From Rosenbergiella nectarea (GTDB lineage: Bacteria; Pseudomonadota; Gammaproteobacteria; Enterobacterales; Enterobacteriaceae), in assembly GCF_900111105.1 (NCBI RefSeq), contig NZ_FOGC01000001.1:235947-299946 (forward strand): a DNA stretch of 64,000 bases, given 5' to 3'. Position 1 is the stretch's first letter; each line of letters opens with the position of its first letter. Positions 51,755 through 61,144 of this stretch are shown in pieces. The position numbers were made by a program, and so were the translations under genes. Below the pieces are notes generated by a model. It was not told the origin of the DNA, did not search any database, and saw only the letters and a list, made by a program, of their open reading frames with translations.

Positions 51755-52953
51755 TGGCTATTGTTCCCGTCGATGATGTTATCCAACGTACGCTGGCGAA
51801 GATGCAACACCGGATTGAGCAAAAGACGCAGTCCGGCGAGCAGAGTAATGAGCAGAGCGGATTACTCTTTCTGGGGAACGCGCATGACGCCGTTCCCCGG
51901 CGTTTATTTCTGGATAGTCGGTTATCGCCGCTGGATAAGATGGCCTGGGTAATGATTCGACTATATGCCCAGCAGAATGAGGGCGCAGTTTTTCCAACCT
52001 ACGACGAATTGCAGTGCCAGCTGGCGTTACCTCATTCGGATAAAGCTTCCCGGGAGACGGTCAGCAGGGCACTGTTAATGCTGCGTCTGACCGGGTGGCT
52101 GAGTCTGTGCAAACGTGTCAGAGATAAATCCGGGCGTATTCGCGGTAATATCTATGCCCAGCATGATGAGCCGCTGGGGCTGTTTGACGCGGAGTACTTC
52201 GATCCTGGCTGGCTTGATGCTGTTGCCGATGCCTGCCGACACACCAATAAAACAATACGCCTGACGGCGCTGGCCGTTTTGCATGATATCAAATCCGATA
52301 CCCGTATGCGTCACCGGCATTCACGCGTTGCGCTGATAGAAGCCCGGTTATCAGCTGCACAAACTCCGCAGGAAATGGTGTCATCACGGCAGAAGAAAAT
52401 CCCCGGTTCTGAAACCGAGTCAGGTCAAAAATCACAAAGTTCGGAATCCGAACTTAGCTATCTAAAGGGGGATATTTTACCGGGTTCGGATTTCGAACTA
52501 AGCCGGAAATCAAGGGAAAGTGGCTTAGTTCGAAAATCGAACTGTTACGTACGTAGTTTTACACAGAGTGTAAAAGATACGTACGTAGGGGGCGAAAGTC
52601 GGTTGTCATGGCCGACGGTGGTAATCGAACGGTTGAACACGCCTGACCGGGGTATGCTGGAGCAACAACTTAGCGCGTTACCTAACGGACTGGGACAGCG
52701 GATGTTGGACGATCTGGCTGGCCGTATGAAAGCGACAGAGGTCAGGAATGTCACGGCCTACCTGCTGGCGAATCTGAAGCGGGCAAGGGAAGGGCAGTTT
52801 AACACTGGTGACGTTGGTGCGGTGCATCCGCCTGTAAAGCCCAAATCGGTTGCAACGCCACTATCTGGCGGAAAAACAGAGGTCAAACGTGCTCGCAGAG
52901 AGTTTGTGTCTGGTGTGATGGCTGAGATCCGAGGGAATTACTTTGGGTCATAA
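51754..52953 (+). CDS. STY4528-family protein, predicted ICE replication/HTH protein
   Basis: 399 residues. PRRLFLDSRLSPLDKMAWVMIRLYAQQ and SDKASRETVSRALLMLRLTGWLSLC form a winged helix-turn-helix like that of plasmid replication proteins; the order and overlaps match the STY4528 family of SPI-7. ATG 51754 is used because of the TGATG overlap. The middle (from about residue 210) is a low-complexity stretch with near-repeats of SETESGQKS / SGSDFELSRKS. The conserved run of overlapping genes is interrupted after this gene by a minus-strand insert. Confidence 0.82.
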   Translation: MAIVPVDDVIQRTLAKMQHRIEQKTQSGEQSNEQSGLLFLGNAHDAVPRRLFLDSRLSPLDKMAWVMIRLYAQQNEGAVFPTYDELQCQLALPHSDKASRETVSRALLMLRLTGWLSLCKRVRDKSGRIRGNIYAQHDEPLGLFDAEYFDPGWLDAVADACRHTNKTIRLTALAVLHDIKSDTRMRHRHSRVALIEARLSAAQTPQEMVSSRQKKIPGSETESGQKSQSSESELSYLKGDILPGSDFELSRKSRESGLVRKSNCYVRSFTQSVKDTYVGGESRLSWPTVVIERLNTPDRGMLEQQLSALPNGLGQRMLDDLAGRMKATEVRNVTAYLLANLKRAREGQFNTGDVGAVHPPVKPKSVATPLSGGKTEVKRARREFVSGVMAEIRGNYFGS

Positions 52954-53016
52954 AATGAGCAGTGTTGACAGTGTCAACACTGTTGCATCAAATTGATTTA
53001 TTGAAAATTTTGATAA

Positions 53017-55623
53017 TTATTTTGTAGGAATAGCTCTGGTTGTAAATTTGTCGATCCAAGTGGTTAATCTATCTAAATCTTTTTCGATGTCCGAGAGTTC
53101 AGGAAGTGTGTCGGGAAGCTCATTGGGTTGGGAATGTTCATAGACAGAATAACGACCCATTAAATCTTCAATCAGTTGACAATCATCTGGTGTTATTTTA
53201 ACTAGCTTCATGAGTTTATTTCCTGTCATCACGCTTCGGCGAAATCTTGAGACTACTTCATCTAAAAGAATGGTTTCTACGCAGCGCTCAACAATAATGC
53301 GGAAATTACTACATAGGCTTTTAGCTTCACGATCATAAGCATCTAGATCCCCATCTTTATAAGCTTTTTTAAGTAAGCTAAGAGGTCCATTTTTTAAGGT
53401 GTTTAGTGCCTTTTTAGGTTGCTGATTGCGTATGTTTCCAGGAACTGTTTGACCAACTCTTCCTGCAAAATTTTGGAGTGTGATCACTTCTAAAGATACT
53501 GGTTTACCGAGGTTTCCAGAATTTCTGTTTTTCGCTTCAGCTTCGACCAAGGCAACTAAGGAAAGGCGATGGGTAAAGATAATAACTTGCCTTGTTTCAG
53601 ATAAATCTATTAACCTACTAACTACTCGCTCTTCGTAGTCTTGATCTAAAGACGATATTGGGTCGTCGAAAACAAACGGAGTTGATTGTTGTTCTCCGGT
53701 CATGTCAGCAATAAATGCAGACAGCGCTACAATTCTTGCTTCACCCTCACTTAAAATAACTGATGGTGATATTTTCTGCGTGGAACCATCTAATTCTAAT
53801 TCAAAGGAAATATTTCCTTTTCCTTGTTTTATGTCTTTTGGCTTAACTCTGATACGTCTATTGCCTAATTTTTTTAGCTCGGAAGCAAATCTATCACGAT
53901 AACCATTGCTTATTAACTCTTTTGCAAGGTCATTACTCATGATTGAAAGTTGATTTGTTTTCGCAAGAGTTTGTGCCTTGCTTATTTCAGCTATTTTATT
54001 TAGCCTTTTTACTTCATTAATTATAGATTGCTTGTTTTGATATAGCCATTGAGTTGCTTTTAAAAAGGTTATTCTTGCTAGTAGTGCTAGTCTCCCGCCA
54101 TCTTTTTGTAGTGCTTGAAGTGATTTTTCTTCAGTGTCTAAGAGATTGAATGAATTATTATATGCATCGTTAATTGGTTGCCAATCGATTATAGTAAGTT
54201 GCTCTATTGACGTAGCTGTACCCAGTGATGATTTGCGATTAGATATATCATCTAATATTTTATTTGATAATTTTTCATCCATTTTTAGTATGTTTAATCG
54301 AGAATTCCAATCTACTAGATCGGGGAGTTTACCGTATTTCTCTTGTTTGGTTTTATAGGTTGTCTCTGCCTGTTTTGCCTCTTTTTCTAAGCCATTCTTA
54401 ACAAATGATTCAAATGTGTTCATTCTTTCTTTTGCATCTGGCAACAATGCTTGTTGACATAAAACACATCGAGCTAAATCTGTTGTGTGAGGGAAGTGGT
54501 TATCTGGATATGCATGTAAGGTTGAAAAATTCCTGGCTTGTTCCCACATTGCTAACCATGTGGATTGTCCAATACCCTCTAAAGCAGAATTCTTAAATGT
54601 TAGCTGAGCTGCTTCGTTTGCATTCTTTCTTTTGGATAAAGCATCATTATGAGCGTCGATTAATTCTTTAACTGACTCGTTACCGTAAAGGGAGCTTAAT
54701 TCTGTAATAAATTTGTTTATTTGTTGAAGTGATTTTTTCTCAACCTCAATCTGTTTTAACCTACCGGGTATATCTTTTTGCAATAAAACTGATTCAGCTT
54801 GAATCCTTTCCTCATCCATCTCTTTCGTGTAATTGCAGTTTTTTTCAATGTCGCTAATTGAGGTTTTTGCGCTTAATTTTTGATGCCATGAGAAAAGTGG
54901 ACTACCAGTGAGCTCTGTAGGGAACTGCGGGCGTAGGTCTACTAGTTGAGCACTTTTAGTCTTTAGTCGTGTATAAATTTCATCGCATGTTGAAATTAGA
55001 GTTTTAACAAACTTAATTCTTCCCGGTTCGTATGTTGCTGGTTTTTTGTCTTTGATATAAATGCTAGCGGCATGAGTATCAAATATTTGTACATTTCTTA
55101 ACGCGTTGCTTGGTCCATTTTGGGGACACCAAGTGGTCTGACAATTAGATTGGCCATCATGATAGTGTGCTGTAGCACTAATCGAATTTGTCTGAACCTC
55201 AAACACATTGCCGTGTATATCTTCTTTATATTGTGAACCACAAATTTGTTTGAGGAGTCTTGAATAGCCGGATTTTCCGGCACCATTTGGACCATATATG
55301 ACGGTTAGTTGTGTATCACCAAAATCAATACTGGCAGGCGGTGTGAGAGCATTTACACCAATGACATCAGTTAGTTTTAGCAGACGTAAAGGAAGCCTCT
55401 GTGATGCTTGGGTAAGTGAGCCAGGCACGTATGGATCGAAAGCCATATCTTTAGATGAAGTAGCTTCGCCTAAACAAAGCTCAGCTAGTACGTCGAGTTC
55501 TTGGGGAGTCAGACGTCGCTTGTTATTAATTATTTGATTTGCTGCTGTTTGTAGCCACTTAGGGCGTTCAGATAACCATTGTTCAAAGGAATCACCGATT
55601 GTTTTTGTTGGAATAGTAGACAT
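53017..55623 (-). CDS. AAA ATPase with zinc-hook, PrrC/RloC-like (candidate anticodon nuclease)
   Basis: 868 residues. ABC/SMC-type ATPase of the AAA_13 class: Walker A YGPNGAGKSGYSRLL near residue 112, long coiled coils on both sides of a CVLC zinc-hook motif near residue 395, signature-like LSEGEARIVALSAF, Walker B TPFVFDDPISSLD and a switch His in IIFTHRLSLVA. The last 110 residues contain R775, E779 and H830 (R-x3-E ... H), the order of the catalytic residues of the tRNA anticodon nucleases PrrC and RloC. It is AT-rich and oriented against the ICE backbone, so it is cargo. Alternative: another AAA_13 defence ATPase with a HEPN-like end. No partner gene is adjacent. Confidence 0.72.
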   Translation of the reverse strand: MSTIPTKTIGDSFEQWLSERPKWLQTAANQIINNKRRLTPQELDVLAELCLGEATSSKDMAFDPYVPGSLTQASQRLPLRLLKLTDVIGVNALTPPASIDFGDTQLTVIYGPNGAGKSGYSRLLKQICGSQYKEDIHGNVFEVQTNSISATAHYHDGQSNCQTTWCPQNGPSNALRNVQIFDTHAASIYIKDKKPATYEPGRIKFVKTLISTCDEIYTRLKTKSAQLVDLRPQFPTELTGSPLFSWHQKLSAKTSISDIEKNCNYTKEMDEERIQAESVLLQKDIPGRLKQIEVEKKSLQQINKFITELSSLYGNESVKELIDAHNDALSKRKNANEAAQLTFKNSALEGIGQSTWLAMWEQARNFSTLHAYPDNHFPHTTDLARCVLCQQALLPDAKERMNTFESFVKNGLEKEAKQAETTYKTKQEKYGKLPDLVDWNSRLNILKMDEKLSNKILDDISNRKSSLGTATSIEQLTIIDWQPINDAYNNSFNLLDTEEKSLQALQKDGGRLALLARITFLKATQWLYQNKQSIINEVKRLNKIAEISKAQTLAKTNQLSIMSNDLAKELISNGYRDRFASELKKLGNRRIRVKPKDIKQGKGNISFELELDGSTQKISPSVILSEGEARIVALSAFIADMTGEQQSTPFVFDDPISSLDQDYEERVVSRLIDLSETRQVIIFTHRLSLVALVEAEAKNRNSGNLGKPVSLEVITLQNFAGRVGQTVPGNIRNQQPKKALNTLKNGPLSLLKKAYKDGDLDAYDREAKSLCSNFRIIVERCVETILLDEVVSRFRRSVMTGNKLMKLVKITPDDCQLIEDLMGRYSVYEHSQPNELPDTLPELSDIEKDLDRLTTWIDKFTTRAIPTK

Positions 55624-55805
55624 AATTTTATTTTTCCATTGTTGTTTTATCTCTATGTAATAGTAGGCTTTTTTTTTGAAGGAGAATCAAATGTTGATCC
55701 GTTTTTAGCTAAATTTATGGATCTGAATAAACAGTTTCATATTGTCCCCGTTGATAGTCATCCGTAACCATTTCCATCTCGTTAAATATCAACGGATGGA
55801 TTCCC

Positions 55806-56558
55806 ATGTCAGACAAGACAGAAAAGAAAGCCGGTGCGCTGCATTCTGAGCTGAGCATCGAACTGCATACCCAATATGCCATTAATACCTGGAGTGGGCG
55901 ACCAGCCTCGGGTGGGAAGCCGTCACTCATCGGGATGCCGCTATTTTTTAGGCTCATTTCCCGGATTAATCGCGATTCACTGGCCGATAATCCGTGGGCG
56001 GATTTGGTCCTGGTGGAAGTGGAATCATTACTGGAGACGGCCAGCCAACAGCTCCAGAAATGGTTGAACGATATCGATGCCCTGATGGCGATGCTGCCTG
56101 CTAACGCTTCTGTTTCCGGGGGCACCTCCACCGCGCCGCTGAATATTGGCGTTCACAGCCATACCCCTTTGGGATACCGCTGCGTTTACCTCCTTGTTGG
56201 ATTTGATCAGCTAATTTTGCGTGTCTTCCAGGCGCATCACTACGGTTTGATGTCACTGAAAGAGCGTAAAGCCTGGTTACATCGTGGTAGCCATCAAATT
56301 CGTCGTATCTTCTCTGTGGCCCTGCGTTACCGTTCTCATCCCGTTACCCGCCAGGATATTGCCTCAGATAACGACATTGCTCGGCAGTCTATTGAACAAT
56401 TTGGGGAACTGGACAGGGCGATCCTGCTGGGAACCCGTCGTTCCCGCTTTTCTCCGCCAGTAAGCGCCGAAAGTATTAAGTCGCTAAATGCCGCATTCAA
56501 ACGTCAGTCACGCAAAGAGAAAGCGGCAAAGCAGGAGGTGCAAGATGATCAGCAATAA
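55806..56558 (+). CDS. Integrating conjugative element protein, PFL_4669 family
   Basis: 250 residues. LHTQYAINTWSGRPASGGKP near the N terminus and RCVYLLVGFDQLILRVFQAHHYG in the middle are the marks of this ICE-specific family (TIGR03761). Function unknown. In related elements it directly follows the STY4528 region; here 2.8 kb of cargo sits between. It overlaps the lipoprotein gene by 14 bp. Confidence 0.85.
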   Translation: MSDKTEKKAGALHSELSIELHTQYAINTWSGRPASGGKPSLIGMPLFFRLISRINRDSLADNPWADLVLVEVESLLETASQQLQKWLNDIDALMAMLPANASVSGGTSTAPLNIGVHSHTPLGYRCVYLLVGFDQLILRVFQAHHYGLMSLKERKAWLHRGSHQIRRIFSVALRYRSHPVTRQDIASDNDIARQSIEQFGELDRAILLGTRRSRFSPPVSAESIKSLNAAFKRQSRKEKAAKQEVQDDQQ

Positions 56559-57108
56559 GACTGTTTTTACCGGATTGTTCGTTCTGAGTACCTGCCTGAG
56601 TGGCTGTGTGAGTGTTGATAGTGTCAACAGTGCGATAAACCAGATGAGCAGCGGGATCTTCTCAGTCAGTTCCGTACCGGCACGCAGTGATCCGGTAGTG
56701 TTGTCGAGAGGCGTACCGCAGGCCAGCCACAAAATCGCGCAGGAATATCGTGTTCCCGTTGATGTTGATACGGCAGCGGCGCGGGTAAAACGCTACTACC
56801 GCTTCATCTCAGCGGAAGAAGTGGCGCAACTACTTAATAACGGTAAGCAAAGTGGGGGGTGGACTGCCGCTTCAGTAGCCGATGGGGCATGGGTATGGGA
56901 TGGGCAACCCGGTAGTTACTACAAAATGGGGCGCGATTGGGGAAGTGAGAATACCAGCGACAGCGTTCAGGTCGAGCTGGAGAAAAACAGTTCCGGTAGC
57001 CGCATGTATATCACCTTTCGTTCCGGGCTGGCCTCTCATGCCACGGCGGCTTATACCCGCAAGCTGTTTGAGAATATGAAGAGCGTGGCGGAAGGGACGA
57101 TCCGATGA
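56545..57108 (+). CDS. ICE lipoprotein
   Basis: 187 residues. KTVFTGLFVLSTCLSGC is a lipoprotein signal with lipobox LSGC, so Cys is the first mature residue. The mature protein has a compact domain with VPVDVDTAAARVKRYYRF and WVWDGQPGSYYKMGRDWG. GGAGG precedes the ATG. It lies between the PFL_4669 and topoisomerase genes with overlaps on both sides. Probable envelope component of transfer; the exact role is unknown. Confidence 0.78.
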   Translation: MISNKTVFTGLFVLSTCLSGCVSVDSVNSAINQMSSGIFSVSSVPARSDPVVLSRGVPQASHKIAQEYRVPVDVDTAAARVKRYYRFISAEEVAQLLNNGKQSGGWTAASVADGAWVWDGQPGSYYKMGRDWGSENTSDSVQVELEKNSSGSRMYITFRSGLASHATAAYTRKLFENMKSVAEGTIR

Positions 57109-59108
57109 AGCTCTTTCTCTGTGAAAAGCCCAGTCAGGGGCGCGATATTGCGGCCGTGCTGGGTGCGACAAAGAAAATGCCTGGTTATCAGACCGGAAAC
57201 GGCGTGTGCGTCACCTGGGGTTTTGGTCACCTGCTGGAACAGGCCAGCCCGGATGCCTACGGTGAACAGTTCGGCGTTCCCTGGCGTACTGACGTATTAC
57301 CGGTATTACCGACAACATGGCAAATGCGGGTTAAACCGGATGCGTCGGCTCAGTTCTCTGTCATTCAGAAATTGCTGAAACAGGCCGATACGGTAGTGAT
57401 TGCCACTGATGCTGATCGGGAAGGAGAGGTGATTGCCCGTGAAATCCTCGACTACTGCCACTATCAGGGAAAAGTTGAGCGGTTGTGGCTCTCGGCACTG
57501 GATGAGGCCAGCGTCCGTGCCGCGTTGGCGGCGATAAAACCCGGAAGTGCGACGTTACCCTATTATTTAGCGGGTCTGGGCCGTGCCCGGGCTGACTGGC
57601 AGGTCGGCATGAAAATGACGCGGCTATATTCAGTCAAGGCCCGGGAGAATGGTTACGGTAACGTTTTATCCGTGGGGCGGGTGCAGACGCCGACGCTTAA
57701 CCTGATCGTGGAACGCGATCGCGATATTGCGCAATTTGTCCCGAAACCTTACTGGAATGTTGTGGTGCAGCTGGCGGCGGGAGGGGTTGCATTTCAGGCG
57801 CAGTGGGTGCCAGCAGAGGCGTATTGTGATAAGGAAAAACGCTGTATCAACCCGACAGCGCCTCAGCAGGTGGTTCAGCTTTGTCAGAAAACCGGACAGG
57901 CGACGGTGGCAGAGGTTGAGACCAAAAGGGAAACCGAATCCGCTCCGCTGGCTTTTGATCTCGGTACGCTACAACAAGCCTGTTCCCGCCGTTTTGGCTA
58001 TGGTGCCCAGCAGGTGCTGGATATTGCGCAAGCTTTGTATGAAACCCACAAAGCGACGACGTACCCCCGCACCGACTGTGGCTATCTGCCGACATCAATG
58101 CGTGGCGAGATTGGGCAGGTTATAGCAGCGATACAACAAAGCGATCCTCCTTTATCTGCAATCATCTCGCGGCTTGATGTGCAGCATGTTTCCCGCATCT
58201 GGAATGACAAAAAGATCACCGCGCACCACGGCATTATCCCGACAAAGCAGCCCTGCTCTCTGGCAAAAATGAGTGAGCAGGAATGCAACGTTTACCAGCT
58301 TATCCGGCAGCATTATCTGGCCCAGTTTCTGCCGAATCATGAAGTGGATACCACGCGGGTTTCGCTGCATTGTGGTGGGCAGTTATTTAAGGCCAGCGGT
58401 AAGATTGTGGTCGTTGCTGGCTGGAAGAGTCTGTTTGATAAAGATGCTGAAGAGGATACAGGCGATACCGGTGACAAGGCCCGGTTACCAGCAATGGCTA
58501 AAGGGAGCGTATGCCAGGTCACTGGTGCAGAAGCGAAGGCGCAGCAGACAAAACCACCGGAGCACTATACGGAAGGGACGCTAATTGCCGCGATGAAGAA
58601 TGCGGCGCAGTTTGTCACCGATCTGCGCCTTAAAAAGATCCTCAAAGAGAACGCGGGGCTGGGAACGGAAGCGACCCGTGCTGGCGTAATTGAAACGCTT
58701 CTGAAGCGTGGATTTGTGGTGAAGAAAGGTAAGCATCTGCTGGTGACACCTATAGCCGGTGACCTGATTGATGTGTTACCGGGACAGCTCAAAGATCCGG
58801 GCATGACGGCGCTCTGGGAGCAATCGCTGGATGATATCGCGGAAGGCAGAATGTCGCTGGATGACTTTATGGCGAAACAGTCAGCTTGGACAATGCAACT
58901 GGTGACAAAAGGGCAGCAACAGACCGTTAAGATCACGTTACCACCTTCTCCGCCGTGTCCGGTTTGCGGTGGAACAACGCGTCAGCGCACGGGGAAATCA
59001 GGCTCATTCTGGGGATGTATCAATTATCCTGACTGCAACGGGATTGTGAATGTCGGGGCGAAGAAGTCCGCTCGTCGGCGGAAAATCCCAGCAAAGAAAA
59101 GTGTCTGA
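57105..59108 (+). CDS. topB: DNA topoisomerase III
   Basis: 667 residues, type IA topoisomerase. TOPRIM domain at the N terminus (FLCEKPSQGRDIAAVLG; ATDADREGEVIAREIL), active-site Tyr in TTYPRTDCGYLP, and a C-terminal four-Cys zinc finger (CPVCGG and CINYPDC). ICE copies of topB stand at this place in SPI-7/PAPI-like elements and are thought to resolve transfer or replication intermediates. ATGA overlap with the lipoprotein gene. Confidence 0.95.
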   Translation: MKLFLCEKPSQGRDIAAVLGATKKMPGYQTGNGVCVTWGFGHLLEQASPDAYGEQFGVPWRTDVLPVLPTTWQMRVKPDASAQFSVIQKLLKQADTVVIATDADREGEVIAREILDYCHYQGKVERLWLSALDEASVRAALAAIKPGSATLPYYLAGLGRARADWQVGMKMTRLYSVKARENGYGNVLSVGRVQTPTLNLIVERDRDIAQFVPKPYWNVVVQLAAGGVAFQAQWVPAEAYCDKEKRCINPTAPQQVVQLCQKTGQATVAEVETKRETESAPLAFDLGTLQQACSRRFGYGAQQVLDIAQALYETHKATTYPRTDCGYLPTSMRGEIGQVIAAIQQSDPPLSAIISRLDVQHVSRIWNDKKITAHHGIIPTKQPCSLAKMSEQECNVYQLIRQHYLAQFLPNHEVDTTRVSLHCGGQLFKASGKIVVVAGWKSLFDKDAEEDTGDTGDKARLPAMAKGSVCQVTGAEAKAQQTKPPEHYTEGTLIAAMKNAAQFVTDLRLKKILKENAGLGTEATRAGVIETLLKRGFVVKKGKHLLVTPIAGDLIDVLPGQLKDPGMTALWEQSLDDIAEGRMSLDDFMAKQSAWTMQLVTKGQQQTVKITLPPSPPCPVCGGTTRQRTGKSGSFWGCINYPDCNGIVNVGAKKSARRRKIPAKKSV

Positions 59109-59424
59109 CTGGCTTTATGTTTTTGGTTGGAAGCGTGGCGTGAATTTGCTATTTTGCTGATGGCTTTGAAGTATCCCGCGACTGCGGTAATCCGATTTTT
59201 CGTGCCTACAGGCGGAGGATTGGACAGTATAGCAACCCATTTTGTTACCTGGATGAGGTTGTAAGGCGTGACCCTCCGTGAAATTACACGTCGGCCAAAA
59301 AAGGCTCTGGCCCGGAGAAGTGACATTGACGATGAACCTATGGTACAGGTTCAGAGGCTCGATACCAGGATGGAATCGGGCCTTTTTTGTTAGGGATGAT
59401 GTAATTTTATTGTGAGTAAATATT
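59109..59424 (+). other. Gap between topB and the PIN gene with a structured leader
   Basis: 316 bp without a gene. GGCCCG (59309-59314) pairs with CGGGCC (59377-59382), followed by TTTTTT, and encloses an inner hairpin AACCT / AGGTT. It could be the terminator of the ICE operon, or an attenuator or small RNA ahead of the PIN gene, whose start is 37 bp downstream. Nothing else recognised. Confidence 0.4.
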
Positions 59425-60495
59425 ATGCCCCTTCAAACAAGAAATGTTTTTGTTGATACAGAGTTCTTTGTTAAGGCTGGTTTGGAATTTTCATCGCGCA
59501 CTTTGCAATCTTTTGAGAATATATGTGGGAAAGGTGACTTAAATCATATAACGACTTCGATAGTTGAAAGGGAGGTAAAGGGAAAAATCAGGGATAGTAT
59601 TCAAGAGTCGATAAAGAGTGTGGCCGGTTTTAGACGTAAAGCTAAAATCCTTGCAAATTCAAATAGACCTGAAATTCAAGCTTTATTTGTGGAACTCAAT
59701 CAAGAAGAAATTATTGAGCATGCGTTAGAACTTTTCGATGATTTTTTAGCTGATGCTAATTCCACGATACTTGACCTGAGTCAAGTACCGGCAGATAGAA
59801 TTATAGGGATGTATTTCGATTGCTTACCTCCATTTCAGGATGGAAAGAAAAAACATGAATTTCCGGATGCATTCACACTCTTGGCTTTGGAGTGTCATTT
59901 ACAACCAGATGAGAGTATTTATATCGTATCTGAAGATACCGATTTGATCGAATTCTGTAAAACTAATCCACGATTTATATCGGTTGACAGTTTGAATAAA
60001 GTTCTTGATATCTATAACTCTCATGATGAAGAAAGGGCTAATTATATTAAGCAGTATATTGTAGATAATGTGGATGCAATAAAAAGTGAAATACAAGAGA
60101 GTATTGAGGATGCAGATGCGTATAACTTATCCAGTTGGGAAGATGCTGATGTCGATGAATTGACGGTCAATGATGTTCACGACTTTGAGTCATCCATTAT
60201 ACAAATTGATGACGAAAGTTGTGTTTTATCATTCAACGTAGAAGTTGATTACACTGTGTCTGTAACAGGACCAGATTATAATAATGGAATTTATGATAAA
60301 GAGGACGGTCGTACATATACTTTTAGAAGTACTAGCCGTGAAGAAACAGATTCTATTAATGTCTCTGTGGAAATCGAGTTATCACTTGAAATCGTTGATA
60401 ACCAATTTGTGGTGCAGGAACGATATGTAAATGTTGGGGGATTAACAGGTGGAATTGAAGTTTGTGTTGAAGAAAATGGGTGCGACGATTATTAA
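59425..60495 (+). CDS. PIN-domain protein (DUF4935-like), predicted RNase
   Basis: 356 residues. The first 190 form a PIN fold: Asp in VFVDTEFFVKAG, Glu in TSIVEREVKGK, Asp in FPDAFTLLALEC and Asp in IVSEDTDLIEFC, the four acidic residues that hold the metal. The C-terminal half is acidic and beta-rich with no named family. AT-rich against the ICE backbone, so it is probably cargo; a toxin or defence RNase is a reasonable guess. There is no antitoxin-sized gene beside it. Confidence 0.72.
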   Translation: MPLQTRNVFVDTEFFVKAGLEFSSRTLQSFENICGKGDLNHITTSIVEREVKGKIRDSIQESIKSVAGFRRKAKILANSNRPEIQALFVELNQEEIIEHALELFDDFLADANSTILDLSQVPADRIIGMYFDCLPPFQDGKKKHEFPDAFTLLALECHLQPDESIYIVSEDTDLIEFCKTNPRFISVDSLNKVLDIYNSHDEERANYIKQYIVDNVDAIKSEIQESIEDADAYNLSSWEDADVDELTVNDVHDFESSIIQIDDESCVLSFNVEVDYTVSVTGPDYNNGIYDKEDGRTYTFRSTSREETDSINVSVEIELSLEIVDNQFVVQERYVNVGGLTGGIEVCVEENGCDDY

Positions 60496-60520
60496 AACAT
60501 CCAATTAATCGGGTAAGTTT

Positions 60521-60553
60521 AGGCATAACTTTGACATGTAGTTGTGCCTTTTG
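60521..60553 (+). terminator. Terminator of the PIN gene
   Basis: AGGCATAACT / AGTTGTGCCT form a 10-bp stem with one G-T pair and a 9-nt loop, followed by TTT, 25 bp after the stop codon. Confidence 0.75.
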
Positions 60554-60621
60554 TATTGACATCGATTCACTCTTTTCAAACAATGCCCACTCTTACCTCG
60601 TTGTCACCGACAACAGTCAAT

Positions 60622-60710
60622 GTCCCGACAATCTGAGAGGGACGCCTTCGGGTGATTGCCAGCCAAAATCGTCGTGACCTGAGAGACGATGCCTTTGGGC
60701 GGTAACGTTG
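60622..60710 (+). ncRNA. Tandem pair of covarying hairpins with a CTGAGA loop
   Basis: Copy 1: stem GTCCC (60622-60626) / GGGAC (60639-60643). Copy 2: stem ATCGTC (60668-60673) / GACGAT (60685-60690). In each, the loop ends in CTGAGA directly before the 3' arm, and the stem is followed by gCCTTYGGG, a possible small second hairpin. The arms differ between copies but still pair, which suggests conserved RNA structure. No gene lies within; it is in the 364-bp leader of the anti-restriction block. The family is not recognised. Confidence 0.45.
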
Positions 60711-60795
60711 TTTAGCCTTTGAAAACAGCGGTCGCTTATGCGATGAAGGTACACTTCTCATCACAGCGGATTTTCTGCTATCTATGTAGTCACTC

Positions 60796-60842
60796 ACCCT
60801 AAGGGAACACGCTTCCCGCAGGGGATCGGTTTTCCCTTTTTT
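60796..60842 (+). promoter_or_regulatory. Double-hairpin leader, copy 1
   Basis: ACCC, then GGGAA / TTCCC and AGGGGA / TTTCCC hairpins and a T run. ACCC begins exactly 64 nt before the ATG of the next gene. Same plan as the copies at 61351 and 62091. May belong to the STAXI RNA class described near anti-restriction, SSB and topoisomerase genes; this match is from memory. Confidence 0.6.
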
Positions 60843-60859
60843 ACGTAAGGAATACACCG

Positions 60860-61141
60860 ATGACTCATCGCTTATCTCTGGCATTTACGCCTGTTTCTAT
60901 CACGCTCCCAGCCTGGGAAGACGCTATTGAAGTGTTTGATTTTTCCCAGTGGGAACGTCGGCAATTTGCGCTGATTAAAGCTGCGCAGGATGCCTGGAAC
61001 CATCACTCAGATCCCGACATTAAGCAGGTGACATTTTCGCTGACGTTGTTTGTCCGTCTGGGAGGCGAAACTACCGAACGGACTCATAACTTTGTCGCCA
61101 GATACGTTGACGATGCACTGGTTGTAACCCTGGGAGAATGA
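60860..61141 (+). CDS. ICE protein of unknown function, 93 residues
   Basis: Reads LAFTPVSITLPAWEDAIEVF and then a beta-rich end (VTFSLTLFVRLGGETTERTH). AAGGAA precedes the ATG, and the double-hairpin leader stands before it. It is followed after 3 bp by the next small gene. No family recognised. Composition like the ICE backbone rather than the cargo. Confidence 0.65.
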   Translation: MTHRLSLAFTPVSITLPAWEDAIEVFDFSQWERRQFALIKAAQDAWNHHSDPDIKQVTFSLTLFVRLGGETTERTHNFVARYVDDALVVTLGE

Positions 61142-61144
61142 GAG

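Noticed and set aside
60622..60710. TPP riboswitch because of CTGAGA.
   Set aside because: The other thi-box segments are missing, two copies lie in tandem and the neighbouring genes have no thiamin link.
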